Assembly: GCA_015227615.1 (NCBI GenBank)
Contig: JAALGZ010000003.1
Location: forward strand, 1,364,001 to 1,428,000
Source: Labyrinthula sp. Ha
Taxonomy: Eukaryota; Sar; Bigyra; Labyrinthulida; Labyrinthulaceae
Direction of reading: 5' to 3'
DNA: 64,000 nt
Every line of letters starts with the position of its first letter. The first letter of the stretch is position 1. Shown one piece after another: positions 1 to 11,432 of the stretch. A program made the translations under genes and the position numbers. The notes below the pieces were generated by a model. The model saw only the letters and a list, made by a program, of their open reading frames with translations. It searched no databases and was not told the DNA's origin.

Positions 1-1975
1 TAATAATATCCGATCTATTAGGAAAGTGAGAGGTAAGAGCCCCTAAAGACATATGTAAGAATGACTTGATGAGAAGAATCCCATTAGTGTAATGGCTATA
101 ATACATTTTGTGTTAGAGCTTCGCAGGTATACTTATATCTTCTTTCTGTAGTCGATTTCTCTTGAAGAAATATATGTAAAGTTATTTATCTCGATAAAGA
201 AACTGAGATTACTTACTTCTCTGAGTTCTTCTTTCGAGCACACATCCTGGCTCAGCATCCCTTACGAGTCTCCTTGCTACTAAAAACAGTTCATAGTTGT
301 TACCGTTAGATGAACTAATCATTCTCCATTACAGTGTCCGTTGTTTTAAATTTGCCGTGTGATTTAACTTTGAGAGTTATTTACTATATTTATGTCAAGG
401 ACTTTGATGAATGCTTACAAATGGTTTCTCAATTCTAACTGTAGCACTGTGGTTTAAATCACTAATACTGCTAGAGCTTTGCCAGTTTGTTTTTGTTGCT
501 CATTTTTCTGGTAGATGGATAGGACAGATACCGTCGACAAGCAAGGTATCCAGCATAAAATTAAATGTTTGTGGGTTCACCATGCGGTAAAGCATAGCTT
601 AGAGAGTTTTAAATTATGCCAGATTTTGTTTCAGGTATTGTGGTGCTCTTTCACTGCCACAAAAACCTGTGATGAACACTGATTATCATTCTGTAAATAC
701 GGAGTAGAAATTGAAATAACATCTGTGAACTGCTTTTTCAGGTGATAAAACTAATATTGTTCAGAAGAAAAGTTAATAAACTAGATAATAGAAAACCAGT
801 GTTCTGAGCTAACTGCCAACAAGCTGACAGGCGAGAGCTTATATAACAGATGTGCAGTTATTAGGCGTCCGATTTGAGAAAAATCCTCAATGATTCTTTG
901 ATTATTGTTCTGATTCTCGTCATCAATAAGAGAATTGGGATTTTTGATTTTTTTCAACTGATTCTGATTTTATTCTGAATATCTGTTTATTATCAAAACT
1001 AAATTGGGCCACACCAACTTGGGCCAAACGGCCCAAGAGAATAATTTTTTTTCATTCACCGTTTGAAAATTCATATAAAAGGACATATGGCTTGGGAATA
1101 ATCTGGTAATGGGATGCAGTAGGTCCATATTCTCCGTATTTTGAACAATTTCATACGATGGAAAAATGAAATATTCATTTTGGTCGCTTGGCCAAAGGGC
1201 GTGTGACACAATTTATTATGGAAAATCAGTTGATCATCTCCAATCAATCAAAATGGTTGGGAAACTATTAGAATCAATCAATAGGAAAAATATTGGCAGC
1301 ATTTTATTGATAAATTATCAATAAAATAAGTTCGATCCGTAAGAGTTACAGGTGAAGTAACTGGAAACATTCAAGACTTGTATCTAAACTGGAGTCCCCC
1401 TTTCTGGTAATCTACCTGCTAAGGTTACCTTGTTTCTCACAACCTAATGAAACTTAGAATGTGCTTCTCACAAACTGTTTATCCCAATCCTAAACTTCTC
1501 TGTTTTATGAACAAACTCTAGTTTTATTCACCATTTGGTATTACTCTTAGACATGTAAACAATAAACAGGAAATTGTTTTCTTGATATTTCCTTTGTCCT
1601 ATCACAACTAGGACCGAGGATTGTGCTTGAATACCGAAGGATGATCATACATTATGCAGAGTTCTCAGAAACCTCTTTTTCCATTAATTGTCTCCATAAG
1701 TCATGTTATCAGTTCAGTAATGTCCTTTTACAGTAAAATAATGTCCACAGAAACTGATCTATAAAACTTAATAATATGATTGGAAGATTTGACGAATCAT
1801 ATCACATATATTTGAATCCTTGTCCACAGAAAACATTTAAAGTGACAGTATCAGACATAACACTGTCTATTATAGCCAACACAAAGAAAATTGGAAATTT
1901 CTTCGAGTAAAATAAAATTGACTAGATTCTCCTTTCGATTGGTACAGTTAGTATAAACAAAATATAAACAAAAAA
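1..1975. other. Gene-less stretch at the window start
   Basis: No reading frame here carries recognisable protein similarity, and the longest open frame (79 codons on the minus strand) lies inside an inverted repeat. The only structure I see is the inverted-repeat element at about 930-1260, listed separately. The rest is AT-rich sequence without tandem repeats or an RNA gene that I can recognise. Confidence 0.5.
930..1260. repeat. Imperfect inverted-repeat element, MITE-like
   Basis: Two arms face each other around a loop of roughly 100 bases. The left arm from 1001 reads AAATTGGGCCACACC and continues with TTGGGCCAAACGGCCCAAG. The complement of the right arm, ending at 1214, reads AAATTGTGTCACACG and continues with TTTGGCCAAGCGACCAAAA. 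Further out, TCAACTGATT at 954-963 is matched perfectly, inverted, at 1224-1233, and T-rich TTTTGATT words flank both sides. Long imperfect terminal inverted repeats with no coding capacity are typical of miniature inverted-repeat or foldback elements. Element ends and target duplication are not resolved, so the limits are approximate. Confidence 0.5.
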
Positions 1976-2308
1976 ATGATGAACGACGATATTATCCGAG
2001 TTAGAAAAACCGATGATCGATCTGATTATTTGACGGAGCACCATATTCCGAAGAGAAGTATTGATAAAGTAGTTTCCTGTCCTGGATTTTATTTGGACGA
2101 TGAAACAATTCGAGTAAGAAGAACTGATGCGCCATGTTTTTATGTACAGTACATGGATTCTCGAGGCGAGGGTATCAAAAGATGTAAATCTGATACTGAC
2201 TTCATGCCTAGAAGTAGAAATAAGCTGCATAGGTTTTGGAACGTTTTGAAGAAAGCTGTGGGAGGTACTAAATCTGGATCAGCCGCTGCAACGAAGTTTT
2301 CAGTATAA
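1976..2308 (+). CDS. Small basic protein with repeated IRVRKTD motif, unknown function
   Basis: This is a 110-residue open frame starting at ATGATGAAC (MMNDDIIRV). I do not recognise the family. The protein is polar and basic, with no signal peptide and no membrane segment. The peptide IRVRKTD near residue 7 recurs as IRVRRTD near residue 45, which suggests an internal duplication and supports a real coding frame. The C-terminal third is Lys/Arg-rich (RNKLHRFWNVLKKAVGG) and could form an amphipathic helix. A 103-codon frame on the opposite strand overlaps it, but lacks such internal structure and is probably a shadow. The gene faces the Myb gene with about 360 bases between the two stops. It could still be a chance frame in this AT-rich sequence. 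Confidence 0.5.
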   Translation: MMNDDIIRVRKTDDRSDYLTEHHIPKRSIDKVVSCPGFYLDDETIRVRRTDAPCFYVQYMDSRGEGIKRCKSDTDFMPRSRNKLHRFWNVLKKAVGGTKSGSAAATKFSV

Positions 2309-2669
2309 ATATATGAAATGAAGCAGTTTTGCCTGGGGTTTTTTGAATATATGAAAATGTGATAGGAATTTATTAATTGTTGTTTGATGTATGTTTATAA
2401 ATAAATTTGTTCTAAACATCTCTGTAAGCTAGTTACCATTATGTTTTTATTTCTTCTTCATTTGCTTTTTACATTCACAAAACTTGTTTTCAATATGCTT
2501 TGGTATGGTTCTTATAAGAGTTTTTAATGCAAAGGAATTGGAAATAGTTTCAAAGTAGAAAAAGAAGTCTTAATTTGGGATATGGGCTTTTGAAAGTCAT
2601 AATGAGAGAACGAAAATCGGTAAATGAAGTTTGTTTACGTTTTTTAAATAGTTTAAACATCTTTTTACG
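2309..2669. other. Convergent intergenic spacer
   Basis: This AT-rich spacer lies between the small basic protein and the Myb gene, which converge on it. It presumably holds both 3' UTRs; AATAAA-like words such as ataaataaattt near 2397 are compatible with polyadenylation. Nothing else was seen. Confidence 0.4.
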
Positions 2670-3278
2670 CTAGCTATCGTCTAACATTTTTTCTAATTCT
2701 ATGAAATCTTCCACACTGACACGGACATTTTTGTAACTAGTTTCACTGACACATTCAACTCGTTTTCGTTTTAATTTTTTGTGACGTAGTTTTATTGAAT
2801 TTTCGGTTCTGTTGTTGTTCATTAATTCTTTGATCAAAGTCCATTTGTTACCTACTAACTTTTGCAGATTCATTAACTTTTGATCTTCTTCAAAATCCCA
2901 AGCGTCTTTATTAATATTAGGGTTCAGAGAAAGTACCCAACGCTCCCTACATTGCTTACTTGTTCGCCAACTTAAAGCCTCTTCGGTAAATTTCCAAGAT
3001 TTAATTCTCGGAAAAGGTTTTTCATGAATTCTCTCACCAAGATGATCGTAGACAACCTCACGTAATAAGTTATCCTCTTCAACAGTCCAAGCACCTTTTC
3101 GAAGACCTGGTCTTAAGACCTGGCACCAGCGCTGCATGCACTGATTTCCTGTTCGATTTCTAAGAAACTGCGCTACTTCTACCCAACTTCTACTTCCGAT
3201 CTTAGCAACAACACACCTTAACGCCTCATCTTCTTCTTGCGACCAACGACCTGACTTAATAACAACGTTCATATTCAA
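2670..3278 (-). CDS. Three-repeat Myb DNA-binding protein (R1R2R3 type)
   Basis: The 202-residue protein is almost entirely three SANT/Myb repeats. Repeat 1 (about 9-56) begins GRWSQEEDEALR and ends MQRWCQVL. Repeat 2 (about 61-117) begins KGAWTVEEDNLLREVV and ends KQCRERWVLSL. Repeat 3 (about 124-168) begins KDAWDFEEDQKL. The regularly spaced tryptophans and the RTxxQCxxRW recognition-helix signature are clear in repeats 1 and 2; repeat 3 has RTENSIKLRHKKL. Repeat 2 has about ten extra residues (HEKPFPRIKS) before its second tryptophan. A basic stretch KKLKRKR follows the third repeat and could act as a nuclear localisation signal. In the family, such proteins bind DNA and regulate transcription. 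There is no separate activation domain, so this is a minimal Myb. No intron is needed. Confidence 0.88.
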   Translation of the reverse strand: MNMNVVIKSGRWSQEEDEALRCVVAKIGSRSWVEVAQFLRNRTGNQCMQRWCQVLRPGLRKGAWTVEEDNLLREVVYDHLGERIHEKPFPRIKSWKFTEEALSWRTSKQCRERWVLSLNPNINKDAWDFEEDQKLMNLQKLVGNKWTLIKELMNNNRTENSIKLRHKKLKRKRVECVSETSYKNVRVSVEDFIELEKMLDDS

Positions 3279-6200
3279 AGGATAAGCTATAACACAACAA
3301 CAATCTTTGTCTTCCTTTATATCTATTTTTTTTTTCTTCTTTTTTCTTTCACTTAAACGGTTAATTTGTTATTATTTAGATATGTGTCTAAATTATATAT
3401 TTGAAATGCCCGAAAATGACCGGCCGTGATTACCACTAAATTATCAAGTTTCCAATTCAGGTAAGTATTGAGACGGGAATCTCGGAGATATATGAGAAAA
3501 CTACGGGAATAGAGTCAGTTTGAGGGACAAATATGGGACAAACTTCATGCGGTTTTTCTCGAAGATTCGGAGATCTTGCTTCTCATTGGATAGTATATAT
3601 AATATACAATTATATTATATTATGAAGTTCTTTTATGGAAGAAGAAATAGATAAGAAGACCAATTGGTAGAAGAGTTAAATATGTCTTATAAATTATTGT
3701 AAGTAGGTCTTTACAAGAGAAAAGAATATATTGTTCATAACTACCTATTTAGAAAAAATACATATGAAAAGAAATGGTAGAAGTTAAGATCATATCAACG
3801 ACATAGGTTTAGAAGAAGGCCTACGTTTTGGTTTCTGTATTTTTCATCTGAGCAACTGCAAGGTCCAACGTTCACTATTCATACAGCATCTTCCTCTTTT
3901 ACATTTCTTCTGAACCCCAATTTGATTATTGGAAAAATAGTTAGAGTATGAACCAGGATAGGAGCTCTTAAACCTGTGTAATCATTTTTCTCAAGTAGAC
4001 GAGTTAAATAAAACACTCTTTTACAAGTCTTGAACGAGTGAAGAGCACTTTCTGCTAAATGAATAGTTTTGTAAAACAGACTGATTGAAAACTTTATCCT
4101 TCTACTGTTTATCATATCGATTCATCATGAAGTTATGTGCTTTTGCCCTGCAAGGCAGGAGGAGAACACTTTCCTTTTCTTCACAGGACTCATCAGCCCG
4201 AAACTACAGTATTAAACATGGGAGTCTAATATCATGCTGTTCAATCCCTTTAAAGAAAGTGGATTAGTCCACAGCTATTTTTTTGGATATATCGAGCTTC
4301 CTATTTAAAGTTGCTGTGTGCTCCATCTTAAAATAAAGCAATTTCTTGGAATGGAAGGACTGCCTAAGGGGAGCATATTGAAAAGAATAGTTAAAGTACA
4401 ACTTTCCAATGTTGTTGCTTTATCATGAATTCTACAATGTAATATTTTTTCATACTGATGTTTTGTGCAGAGATTTGATAGTGTGAAAGCCAAACTTCAT
4501 CCAAAACTAAGCTAAGAACTCGATACACTTCAACAGTTATTCCAAACCGTTCTTGTTGGCTTCTGCCCTGGAAGAACTTCTAGTGGTAGCATTGTCCAAT
4601 ACATTCCTTTCTCTGGTTCCCATAACAACGTCGAAGCATGTTCCTTGCGCGACAGTGGATGCTACTGCCATGTGCTCTTCCTCACTTACGACTTCTCCTG
4701 GTTTCCCAATTCTTTCTCCTTAAAGCAAATAAACAGATCTTATGACAGGCAATGACAATTGGTCAAGTAACAATAGTAGGACCCAGTTACTTGTAAAATA
4801 ACATATAGATACCAGCATTTATATTCGCCACTCTTGCAGAAGGTGCCCTTGAAGACCAGAAACTTTCTGTGTTTGAGATATGAATATTGTTCGGAAGTAT
4901 TTGGTAGAATCTCTTACAGAATCTACTCGATGAGACTTAGTCATTACTAGTACATCGTTTCTATCCATATTTTCTGCTATTTTCTGAAAGGAAAGGAGAA
5001 GTCTAGCTAAGCTAGAGAAGTTCTCGTCAAAACCAGTCTCTTAAAACACATTTTAAGCCTACTTGAGGTGGCAATACTTTAGTAAAATCCTCATCTATAT
5101 CCCAAGCAATAAGGAATGGTAGAGTTCGAGGGTTGTAGGAACTAGTGAAAGGATGTAAATCGTAAGAATGTGCTTGTTGTACGTCCAAAGATGGCAGAGA
5201 ACCCTTGAACAGAAACGTTCTTGAGAAATTAGTCTCCACTATCGTACTTTTACAATTTATTATGGCGTTGGTTGTGTACAAAATAACATTAGCTTAGAGA
5301 ATAGGAAACATTACAGGAAATACTAATCCTAACAAAGCTTATCAAAAATTTCTTAGGTTTGTAAGATAATTTCCTTTATATTTGAGTACAGTCACATTAT
5401 ACTTCAATTTCATCTAGTATGCAAACGGATGATAGGTTTCTAGAGAAGTAGCTCTACTACTAGGATCAACTTCTTATGTAAAGTTCGACATTATAATAAA
5501 TTGTAATGAAGTTAGTACAGTATACGGAAAGTTGAACTTGACCATTCCCAACTTACGCACGACATATTAGAGAAGAGTGAATGAATGATATACATAATCA
5601 AAAAATGTGGCAGCTAAAACCAGATAAAGCCATAGAACTGCAGGACACAACATAAAGCCTTGAATCTAAAACTAACAAATGTCAAGGTATAAGCAATATA
5701 AAAGTAACTATTAAAGTTTTCTCATCATTTACTGTGAAGTGTAGCTATATGTTACCAGGTTTTATCACATTTGTTACAGGTCTCGTATTTTTCTGCCGCA
5801 ACACGTATCGAAAGCTGGTCATTAGAATTTCTGAATTTGTGCTGAATAACCAGCTGTAATAGAAAATTATGCCTACCCGCTTTCCTCCAAAAAACCTGTG
5901 AAACTTTTTGAGTACTGTCAAACATTATTTAATTATTCTTACGTGCAACTCACGCATTGAAGAACTTGGTGTTATTTAGTACTCAGGTTTAATTTAGATG
6001 GGTCAGAATGGTGTTGGTATACCCTATTGGGATAATTCCTATTTTCTTCATATAGCAGAAAATGCAATAGTGTCATTTATAACTGTTAGCTAATCTTGAG
6101 GCGATTTTATTTACCTAAGGGTAACATGCCCGCTGGAGAAAAGGAAATAGAATAGGGGAAATTCTTTTCCTCTAGAAGACAACTAAACCAACCCCCCTAA

Positions 6201-8724
6201 AGCTCATAGAGCCAACAGGATATTTAAAAATTTTTAATCTAATCCCGAAATATTAGCTTCCCAGGTATATAATAGATGTTCCCATCTATCTGCACTTGAG
6301 TGTAAATGTCTTGAATTTATTTAGAGTTTATGTTAACCCCATAATCTTTAGTATGCTTTGTGCCCAGGAATAGAATCGATGAAAAATAAGGGTTTCAAGA
6401 GTTTCCTGGTTCTATCTGCCTTTAAAAAATTAGAATTCTTGGATATAAAACCATGGCACTTGAAATTCGACCAAGCTCAAAGAGACAAACTATCTTATTT
6501 ACAAATATCGGCCGGCAATCGAACCCTCGGACCCGTGATAGCATTCATGTTAGAGTTTAAGAACTAACATAATTTATTAATAGTTAATATCAGTATAAAC
6601 AAAGGATTAACACAACAGGTCTCAACTCTGATAAGTATCTCAAAATTTACACAGCTTTCTCATGAACATTTTTCCAATAAAATCCTTTTTATATCATATG
6701 GAGTAGGCTTCTTAATTTATACTTCATAATAGTTATTTTTAATGCCAGGCCCTACAATAAATAGAAACATTCTGGGTTGCAAACTAAACGGATTCTAACC
6801 ATGGTCAGGATTTATAACAATATGAAGACTAAAATCAAACGTCTATCGCCTTAGAGTCATCAATCACCATTTATTTTTCCTATCTGAAACAAACTCTAGT
6901 TCTTCTTGCTTTGTCACCAGTCGTTTAATCCGCAATCCAAGTCGTTATTGTTTATTGCTTCGATTATTGGAAGGAGTGAGACGTCAATGAGTATGCCACC
7001 CGATCCAATTGAAATCCAGTTTCTTAGTGTTTTGGATTTCAATTCCGGGATGTTGAGATGTGGTATGAAGCAAAATTTACCATCAAATTTAGTTTCCAAC
7101 CTTATTCTGGGAAGAAATTTTCTTTGGAGTCACATAGGCTTTAATTGAGAAAAGAAAATTGCGCAAGACATAAAATCAAATATGAGAGAGCAACAATTCT
7201 ATAATCCCACTAAAAATACCGAAAGTTCAAATAAAAAAAGATTTCAATTGAGAATATAAAATTAATAAATTGTGAGTATGAAGATAACCAGAATACAAGG
7301 AGATAACGATGAAACTTCAGGCAACAGAGAAAACCTATGGATAGACCCAGAAAAGCACAGTGCAAGAAGATGAAAACGAAACTTTAAAAAGAAATCCAAA
7401 TGAAAATAATCCTTGCGGATCAATTGCAACAGACAAGACTACACCAAAATCAAATAAAGATATTGTTACAAGCTCTGAGTTGTGGTTTAGTTTGATATTT
7501 TGGGAAGAGAAGTAGATTCGATATTAGGACTGTTATTTTTTTTGAAAATGCTAATAGCAGGTTTAAAATAGTTAAATTGAAGCAAAAATACTTAGAAAAC
7601 TCCTACTGACATGTACAAACAATCTACTCTTACTCAATCCTAGGCCAAGAGATTCCTAACTTGATCTTTCCTGAACATAATACTCAGAGTATTAAGAGGA
7701 AAGAGGCTTGCTTATGTGATCAATTAGGCATTTCTGTCTGTACAGATGATATTTTTTCTGGGTCTTATTTCTAATAAGACTTAGACTGATGGATATGGTC
7801 GGTTGATTTAGAACATTTCATTTCTAAATATAAGTAGTATTTTAGAAAACATGGTTACAAGTGGATATTCTCAACTCATATAGGTAATAATAAGCGAGCA
7901 ATTTTTAAGCTCATTTTTTTACATTATTAAGAAGTATGTATAGATATGCAGTCAGGTTTTTATTCGACTAAGATGTTTCGGAAAGAAAATTTTCCAGAAG
8001 AAAGGAAAAAGAGGATTGAATTATATAGTATATGGATTTGTTCAGTTATGTTCCATGATCTGGTAGATGATGTAAATCACTGCATCAGAGGATGAAGAAC
8101 ATCTTGTTTTGAAAGTGCTCACATTCTTCTCCTTCTGATTCAAGTACTACTTTTAAACTTATCCAAGAACTATGCACAATAAAAAAGAAATGAAAAATTA
8201 ATCAAAATTAAAGGTTGATGAAGCTTCATCCATAAATCGAAGTATGATTTTAATGTATTAATACTTTCTAGATATGCTCATGGGTTAAATGTTACTTGCC
8301 CAGTAAAACTACAGTAGATACAAGAACAATTTAATAGTTCATCATATGTAGTATCAAGCATACTGTTAAATTTACTTAGTTTTTTTATTCCATATTAACT
8401 TATCATTAATACTATAAAATAAGTTGCTCTATACTCAACCATACAAGATATTTGTTGAGTTACTGGTTGAGATCCACTTGTTAAGAACATTTGAATTGTG
8501 ATAAAATTATAGATCAAGAACGGGAAAAACATAGTTTAATAAATTAATTTAATTTTTTTCCATTACTTATGAAGTCTTTAGAAAATATCATTTATCATAA
8601 GGATTCTATCAATGAAAATCAAATACATATATTTGTTGTGGATTCACAGTTCGATTCTGCGCTATTTGAGAATTTGCCCAAAATGCTATAAAAATGCGTT
8701 GAAGTTTCTGGGAAAAGGATAACA
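3279..8724. other. Gene desert between Myb and XPB
   Basis: Nothing in these 5.4 kb can be assigned to a family. Several open frames of 60-85 codons occur, which is expected by chance at this base composition. A stretch on the minus strand between about 3.85 and 5.3 kb is slightly richer in G+C and has protein-like frames in several phases (for example around 4560-4740 and 4850-5040). It may be a decayed gene, but I recognise no domain. The pair of opposed frames at 6906-7148 is also unassigned. Confidence 0.4.
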
Positions 8725-11389
8725 ATGAAACGAAGTTCTCCAGGCACTTTGGAAGAGAGTGAGAATGAATGTAAATACTATTCTTAGTTCAGTTTTATAG
8801 ATGAAATGGAAGATTTTGATAATGATTTGAATAACCTAGGCCTCAAGGGTGTTGAAGGTCAAGCAGAACAGAATCAAAAGGAAGTTGTTGTAAGAGCACA
8901 GGAAGTCCGTGGACTGCTTTCAGAAGAAAAAAATTGGAAGACTTTACCTTTGAAAGCAGATCATCAAAATTATCCTCTTTGGATTTGCCCCACAGGCCAT
9001 ATTTTCTTTCAATGTGGTGCTCATACTCCAAAAGTAGAAGAACTTTCCGAAATTGAAAATTTCCTAGTGGCAATTGCTGAGCCTGTTTCTCGACCAGAGT
9101 TTATTCAACACTTTAAACTTACTCCCTATTCATTATATGCAGCAGTTTCTTTGGATTTAGATACGAATGAGATACTTGAGAAGCTTCAGATGTATAATAA
9201 GTTTGAAAATGTTCCTGAAGAAGTTCGAGATTTTGTTCAAGCGTGTGCAAATAGTTATGGAAAAGCTCGATTAGTTTTGAAAAAAAATAAATGGATAGTT
9301 GAAAGTAAAGAGAACGAAGTTATTCAAGCACTATTGAGAAATAATAAGATGAGGGATGCAAGAATATGGACAGATGAGGTAAGAGAAGAAAATAAACTAG
9401 AAGAAAAATTGTCTAAAGAAAATTTAAAGATAAAAATAAAACTACAGATGAAAGTTCATTGTTTTTCTGTTTGAGTTTAGGAAAATGAAAAACAAAAAGA
9501 AGAGTTTAAAGAAGATAAAACAGAAGCAGAATTGTTAGAGGAAGCAAAGATTAAAGTAATGAGAGACGCTTTAGCTGATAGGCTTGCTTCTGAAGTTCGT
9601 TTAGATTCAGATGGAGAAGAATCTGTTGTCTCTGATTCCGTGGAAAACGATCAGACTCAACAAAAAGGACTTTTCAAAAGAAAGAAGTATCATAAAATAG
9701 GTGAAGCAGATAAAACACATGAAGTATTTAATTTTGAAGTCAATGGTGAAATGTTAGAAATGGTAAAACAATCTGCTATACAGCAAAACCTTCCACTGAT
9801 GGAAGAATATTCCTTCTCCCAAGATAAGCGAAACTTACCTATTCCGTCATTAGTTCTTGGACCTCGTACAAAATTAAGAAGTTACCAGAATGAAGCATTA
9901 GGAAGAATGTTCGCCACAAACAGAGGTAGAAGTGGGCTTATTGTTCTTCCTTGTATTTTCCTGTACTTTTTTATCTTTTCAGGTGGAGCTGGAAAAACTT
10001 TAACAGGAATAGCTGCGAATTGTAAAATAGGTCGTTCTTGCATCGTTTTGTGTAGTTCAACAGTTGCAGTAGAACAGTGGATAAGAAGTTACTTAAGTTT
10101 TACAAATATTGACCCCCAGCATATTGTGAAGTTTACAAAAGATAGTAAACAACCTTTGAATTCAGATGGATTGAATATTCTGGTGACTACATATTTTATG
10201 ATGTCTTATTCACGTAAGAGAAGTGAAGAGTCTGGAAGGATAGTGAATCAAATTAAGGCGCAAGAGTGGGGTCTCTGTTTGTTGGATGAAGTGCATGTTG
10301 TACCTGCAAAAATGTTTCGTAGGGCTTTAATTCACGTTAAAGCACACTGTAAACTTGGATTGACTGCAACTCTTGTGCGAGAAGATGACTTAATTGACGA
10401 TTTAAATTTTTTGATAGGACCAAAGTTATATGAAGCCAATTGGAGGTCTCTTACGAACATGGGTTTTCTGGCACGAGTTATTTGTGCAGAGGTATGAGTT
10501 TTAGTTTTGATTAGCCTTAGGTTTGGTGTAAAATGACCCCTTTATTTTATAAGGAATATTTGAGAGAAAGAAACCAGAAACGAAAACAATTATTGTATGT
10601 AATGAATCCTATGAAATTCGCTTTGACAAAGTTACTCATGGAATATCATGAACAACAAAATGATAAAATATTGATATTTTCGGATAATATACCGGCTTTG
10701 AGACGATATGGACATAAATTAAAGAGATATTTTATGTATGGAGAAACACCTGAAAGAGAAAGGGAAATGCTTTTGGAAAGGTTCCGTATGCCTGCGAATT
10801 CAAAGAAAAGTATATTCTCTTGTTTCATTAACCTTCAGCTGCTAGTATGAAGAATGGATATCAGTTTAATGATAAAATGACACCAATAAATACTTTGATA
10901 ATATCTCAAGTTGGTGACGTTGCCATTGATTTACCAGAAGCAAACATAATTATTCAAATCTCAAGTCATTTTGGAAGTAGAAGACAAGAAGCTCAAAGAC
11001 TTGGACGTATTTTAAGACCAAAGTCAAACTCAAAGTTTAATGTTGGATACAATGCATTTTTTTATTCTCTTCTATCTCAAGACACAACAGAAATGTTTTA
11101 TAGTAACAAGAGACAGCAATATCTTGTGGATCAAGGTTATACTTTTCAAGTTATTAGAGATTTGCAAAAATCTTTGAGTGAGTCTGGAAAAGTTGTAGAT
11201 TTGGATTTACCAACTGAAAGAGAAGAAAGAGAACTTGTAGGGCAATTAAGTACTGCCATGTCTAGAGAAACAGAGGATTTACATCAAAATGTTGGTGATT
11301 TAGGACCAAGTTTTGCACGGCCTAAGAAATCCCAAAACGCTAAAAAACAACAAAACTCTCTGTACAGAAAAATGCGTAGAATAAAATGA
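8725..11389 (+). CDS. ERCC3: XPB/Ssl2-type TFIIH DNA helicase, six exons with tiny introns
   Basis: This is the TFIIH subunit XPB (yeast Ssl2), the ATP-driven translocase that opens DNA in transcription initiation and nucleotide excision repair. Exons as read: 8725-8770, 8801-9453, 9481-9952, 9983-10491, 10521-10809, 10839-11389. The introns are 30, 27, 30, 29 and 29 nt, all GT-AG. The exon sum is 2520 nt, giving 839 residues, close to the usual size. Seen in the protein: the N-terminal [14 protein letters not shown] and [10 protein letters not shown]; Walker A LPCGAGKT restored only after splicing; the DEVH box (LLDEVH); [11 protein letters not shown] containing the RED motif; the CAEVWC junction; and motif [15 protein letters not shown]. 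The start at 8725 adds an acidic leader before MEDFDND and was chosen because its splice keeps phase. The first two junctions are less certain because that region is poorly conserved. The gene converges on G-beta with 43 bp between stops. Confidence 0.95.
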
Positions 11390-11432
11390 TAAAATCTCAC
11401 AACCAATTTCAACTTACTCTTAACTGAACAAG

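Noticed and set aside
3850-5300. Minus-strand protein-like frames of 60-85 codons
   Set aside because: At this base composition about a hundred frames of this length are expected by chance in the window, and no domain is recognisable.
6500-6550. tRNA-like GGGTTCGATTG on the minus strand
   Set aside because: The T-loop-like word is present, but the flanking bases do not form a T stem, and no acceptor stem or anticodon arm could be folded.
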